Part shown: positions 5,085-6,337 of the stretch, piece by piece
Numbering within the stretch: position 1 is the first letter of the stretch
Layout of the letters: each line of letters starts with the position of its first letter
Source: Alphaproteobacteria bacterium
GTDB lineage: Bacteria > Pseudomonadota > Alphaproteobacteria > Rickettsiales > SXRF01
Assembly (NCBI GenBank): GCA_019243895.1
Contig: JAFATP010000031.1
Location: forward strand, 1 to 6,337
Direction: 5' to 3'
Length of the DNA stretch: 6,337 nt
Program-made: the position numbers and the translations under genes
Notes under the pieces: model-generated
What the model was told of the DNA's origin: nothing
The model's input: only the letters and a program-made list of their open reading frames with translations
The model's database searches: none

Positions 5085-5417
5085 TTACGTCGGCGTTGCC
5101 GCATCGGCGGTTTCGCATTCGGCCCAGCGCAGGAACGCTTCGTGCCCGCCCGCCACCGGCAATGCCAGGATGCACGGCACCTCATAGCTGTGCATGGCGC
5201 AGACGCGCGCGATGATGGTTTCCAGATGATGCGCGTGCGTTTTGGCCAGCAGCAGGCATTCCTCGGTGCGCTGCAATTCTCCCTCCCAGCGGTAAAAGGA
5301 GGTCATGCCCGGCAGGATATTGATGCACGCCGCCAGCCGCTGCTCCAGCAGCATCTCCGCGATGGCTTCCGCTTGCTGCTTGTGCGGCGCCGTCACATAC
5401 AATAGGATCGCCTCCAT
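5085..5417 (-). CDS. cutA: CutA1, divalent-cation tolerance protein
   Basis: CutA1 is a small trimeric protein with a ferredoxin-like, PII-related fold, found in nearly all life and associated with divalent metal tolerance, although its molecular role is unsettled. From the ATG at 5417 the product is 110 residues, a normal length. Conserved elements are YVTAP (7-11), LAACINILPGMTSFYRWEGE (28-47), E-x2-LLLAKT (53-60) and HSYEVPCILALPV (76-88), then FLRW. The frame extends to a TTG at 5462, but the extra 15 residues do not fit the family, so I chose 5417. It is divergent from the small exported-protein gene at 5485, sharing a 67-bp control region. Its closeness to bufABC is suggestive of a metal-response cluster but not proof. 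Confidence 0.93.
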   Translation of the reverse strand: MEAILLYVTAPHKQQAEAIAEMLLEQRLAACINILPGMTSFYRWEGELQRTEECLLLAKTHAHHLETIIARVCAMHSYEVPCILALPVAGGHEAFLRWAECETADAATPT

Positions 5418-5484
5418 CGGCGCAGTGTAGGAAAGTACGGCGCCGGAAGCAATCCGATTCAACCTTAGCTAACGTGGAGGGATT

Positions 5485-5811
5485 ATGCGACTTCAATGGT
5501 TATGCGGCGCGGCGATGCTCGTGATGGCGGGCAGCGTGTGGGCGAACGATGCGGCACCGGCCGGCAAGGATGCCGGCGGGGAGTGGCAGCCGCCCAAGAC
5601 GCGTCAGGAGGATATCGACCGCGTGCAGCACCAGCTGGACAGGCTGAAAAGCATGACGGACGCGCAATGGCAGGAGCATCAGAAGCGCCGCGCCGAATGG
5701 CGGAGCATGACGCCGGAGCAACGCGCGGAAGCCAAGAAAAACTGGCATGGCGCATCCGGCGGCGGCATGATGCCTCCCGCCGAGGACAAGCCCGCGCCGC
5801 TGACGCATTAG
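5485..5811 (+). CDS. Small exported protein of unknown function
   Basis: A 108-residue protein beginning with a clear Sec signal peptide: MRLQ, a hydrophobic core, then SVWA, with cleavage likely after residue 20. The mature 88 residues are charged and helical-looking, with two W-containing repeats: ARG-rich LDRLKSMTDAQWQEHQKRR and then RAEWRSMTPEQRAEAKKNW, each having S-M-T-x-x-Q/E. This resembles small periplasmic proteins of the DUF3106 or Spy-like type (L/M-T-x-x-Q motifs), but I cannot assign a family. A Gly/Met/Pro-rich tail follows (GGGMMPPAEDKPAP). The start is set by GGAGGG at 5476-5481, immediately before the ATG. The gene is divergent from cutA and ends 12 bp before a strong terminator. 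Confidence 0.85.
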   Translation: MRLQWLCGAAMLVMAGSVWANDAAPAGKDAGGEWQPPKTRQEDIDRVQHQLDRLKSMTDAQWQEHQKRRAEWRSMTPEQRAEAKKNWHGASGGGMMPPAEDKPAPLTH

Positions 5812-5823
5812 GCGGTGTATTAG

Positions 5824-5852
5824 CCCCGCGCTTCACGGCGCGGGGTTTTTTT
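5824..5852 (+). terminator. Rho-independent terminator of the small exported-protein gene
   Basis: A perfect 8-bp GC stem (CCCCGCGC at 5824-5831 with GCGCGGGG at 5838-5845) and a 6-base loop are followed by seven T residues (5846-5852). The T-run exists only in the plus direction, so it serves the 5485-5811 gene. Its last base overlaps the stop codon of the convergent ampG-like gene. Confidence 0.93.
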
Positions 5853-6337
5853 CAGGCGAATGCCGGGACGGGCCGCTTCCTCCATAACAGCGCGATCAGC
5901 AGCAGCCCCGGCAGGCACATCAGCGCCGAGAGCGCGAAAAATCCCTGCCATCCCAGCTGCACCGCCGCCCAGCCCGCGGGCATGCCGACCAGCGCCCGCG
6001 CCGATGCCGCCAGCGAGCTGAGGAGGGCATATTGCGTGGCGGTGTAGCGGCGGTTGCACAGATTGCTGATATAGGCCACCAGCGCGATGCCGCCGATGCC
6101 GCCGCCGATGCTGTCCAGCAGCACGATGGCCGCCATCATCCAGGTGTCGGGCCCGGCGTGCGACAGGGGGATGAAAATGAGATTGCTCAGCGCGCAGACG
6201 ATGCTGCCGAGCGCCAGCGGCAGGAACACGCCGCAGCGCCGCACCATCCACCCGCCGGCGAAGCCCGCCAGGATGGTGGTGACGATGCCGTACAGCTTGG
6301 CGATATCGGCGATCTGCACCTTGGTGAATCCGGTTTC
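5852..6337 (-). CDS. ampG: AmpG-like muropeptide MFS permease, C-terminal part
   Basis: The last 162 codons of a major-facilitator inner-membrane permease; the start lies beyond the right edge. The sequence ETGFTKVQIADIAKLYG, then LLDSIGGGIGGIALVAYISNLC, and especially NRRYTATQYALLSSLAAS is the signature of AmpG, which imports GlcNAc-anhydroMurNAc peptides for cell-wall recycling (and, where present, AmpC induction). About five to six transmembrane helices are visible, with the usual tail of GWQGFFALSALMCLPGLLLIALLWRKR. The frame runs open to the window end with no internal stop; an internal GTG at 6319 is not a true start. The stop (5852-5854) touches the T-run of the convergent terminator. 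Confidence 0.9.
   Translation of the reverse strand, partial: ETGFTKVQIADIAKLYGIVTTILAGFAGGWMVRRCGVFLPLALGSIVCALSNLIFIPLSHAGPDTWMMAAIVLLDSIGGGIGGIALVAYISNLCNRRYTATQYALLSSLAASARALVGMPAGWAAVQLGWQGFFALSALMCLPGLLLIALLWRKRPVPAFA

Noticed and set aside
5418..5462. N-terminal extension of CutA from a TTG at 5462
   Set aside because: The added residues do not belong to the CutA1 fold, and the ATG at 5417 gives the standard MEAILLYVTAP start.
5824..5852. Bidirectional terminator also serving the ampG-like gene
   Set aside because: In the minus direction the stem is preceded by A residues and followed by CTAATACACC, with no U-tract.

Overview
The window looks like a GC-rich alphaproteobacterial chromosome segment. 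The evidence is the MraZ/RsmH sequence style (an 'HVPVMLDE ... [16 protein letters not shown]'-type RsmH start), a bufferin operon behind a promoter resembling the Caulobacter sigma-F type, and an AmpG-type permease. I cannot name the genus. Nearly every host gene is on the minus strand.

Layout, left to right. (1) Positions 1-700, minus strand: the start of the division/cell-wall (dcw) cluster, with mraZ followed by the 5' end of rsmH (ATGA overlap). mraZ has a clear sigma-70 promoter whose spacer, start site and leader carry six TGGG boxes in 10-bp register, the expected arrangement for autorepression by MraZ. (2) Positions 851-2473: a decayed IS1595-family insertion sequence, bounded by 25-bp imperfect terminal inverted repeats (20/25 identical) and a degenerate 8-bp target duplication (6/8). 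It holds a transposase pseudogene (zinc ribbon plus first catalytic Asp, then a deletion and frameshifts) and, convergent to it, an intact AT-rich passenger gene of unknown function. The passenger is probably driven by a promoter whose -35 lies inside the terminal repeat. (3) Positions 2510-4527, minus strand: a complete bufABC operon, encoding a secreted Cys-containing RiPP precursor (BufA), its MNIO/DUF692 modifying enzyme (BufB) and the DUF2063 partner (BufC). It is preceded by a GTAAC-N16-CGAA ECF-type promoter, with a strong hairpin between bufA and bufB. (4) Positions 4633-5417, minus strand: a DUF488/YeaO-like gene with its own promoter, then the divalent-cation tolerance gene cutA upstream of it. 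(5) Positions 5485-5852, plus strand: a small exported protein of unknown function ending at a strong intrinsic terminator. (6) Positions 5852-6337, minus strand: the C-terminal part of an AmpG-like muropeptide permease, cut by the window end.

Functionally, the centre reads as a metal-stress segment: bufferins chelate copper in the envelope, and cutA is metal-linked. It sits next to the cell-wall/division cluster, with a mobile element inserted between bufC and the mraZ promoter. The most interesting non-coding signals are the six-box MraZ operator, the sigma-F-like bufA promoter, and the IS termini that enclose a passenger gene. I saw no rRNA, tRNA or CRISPR array.
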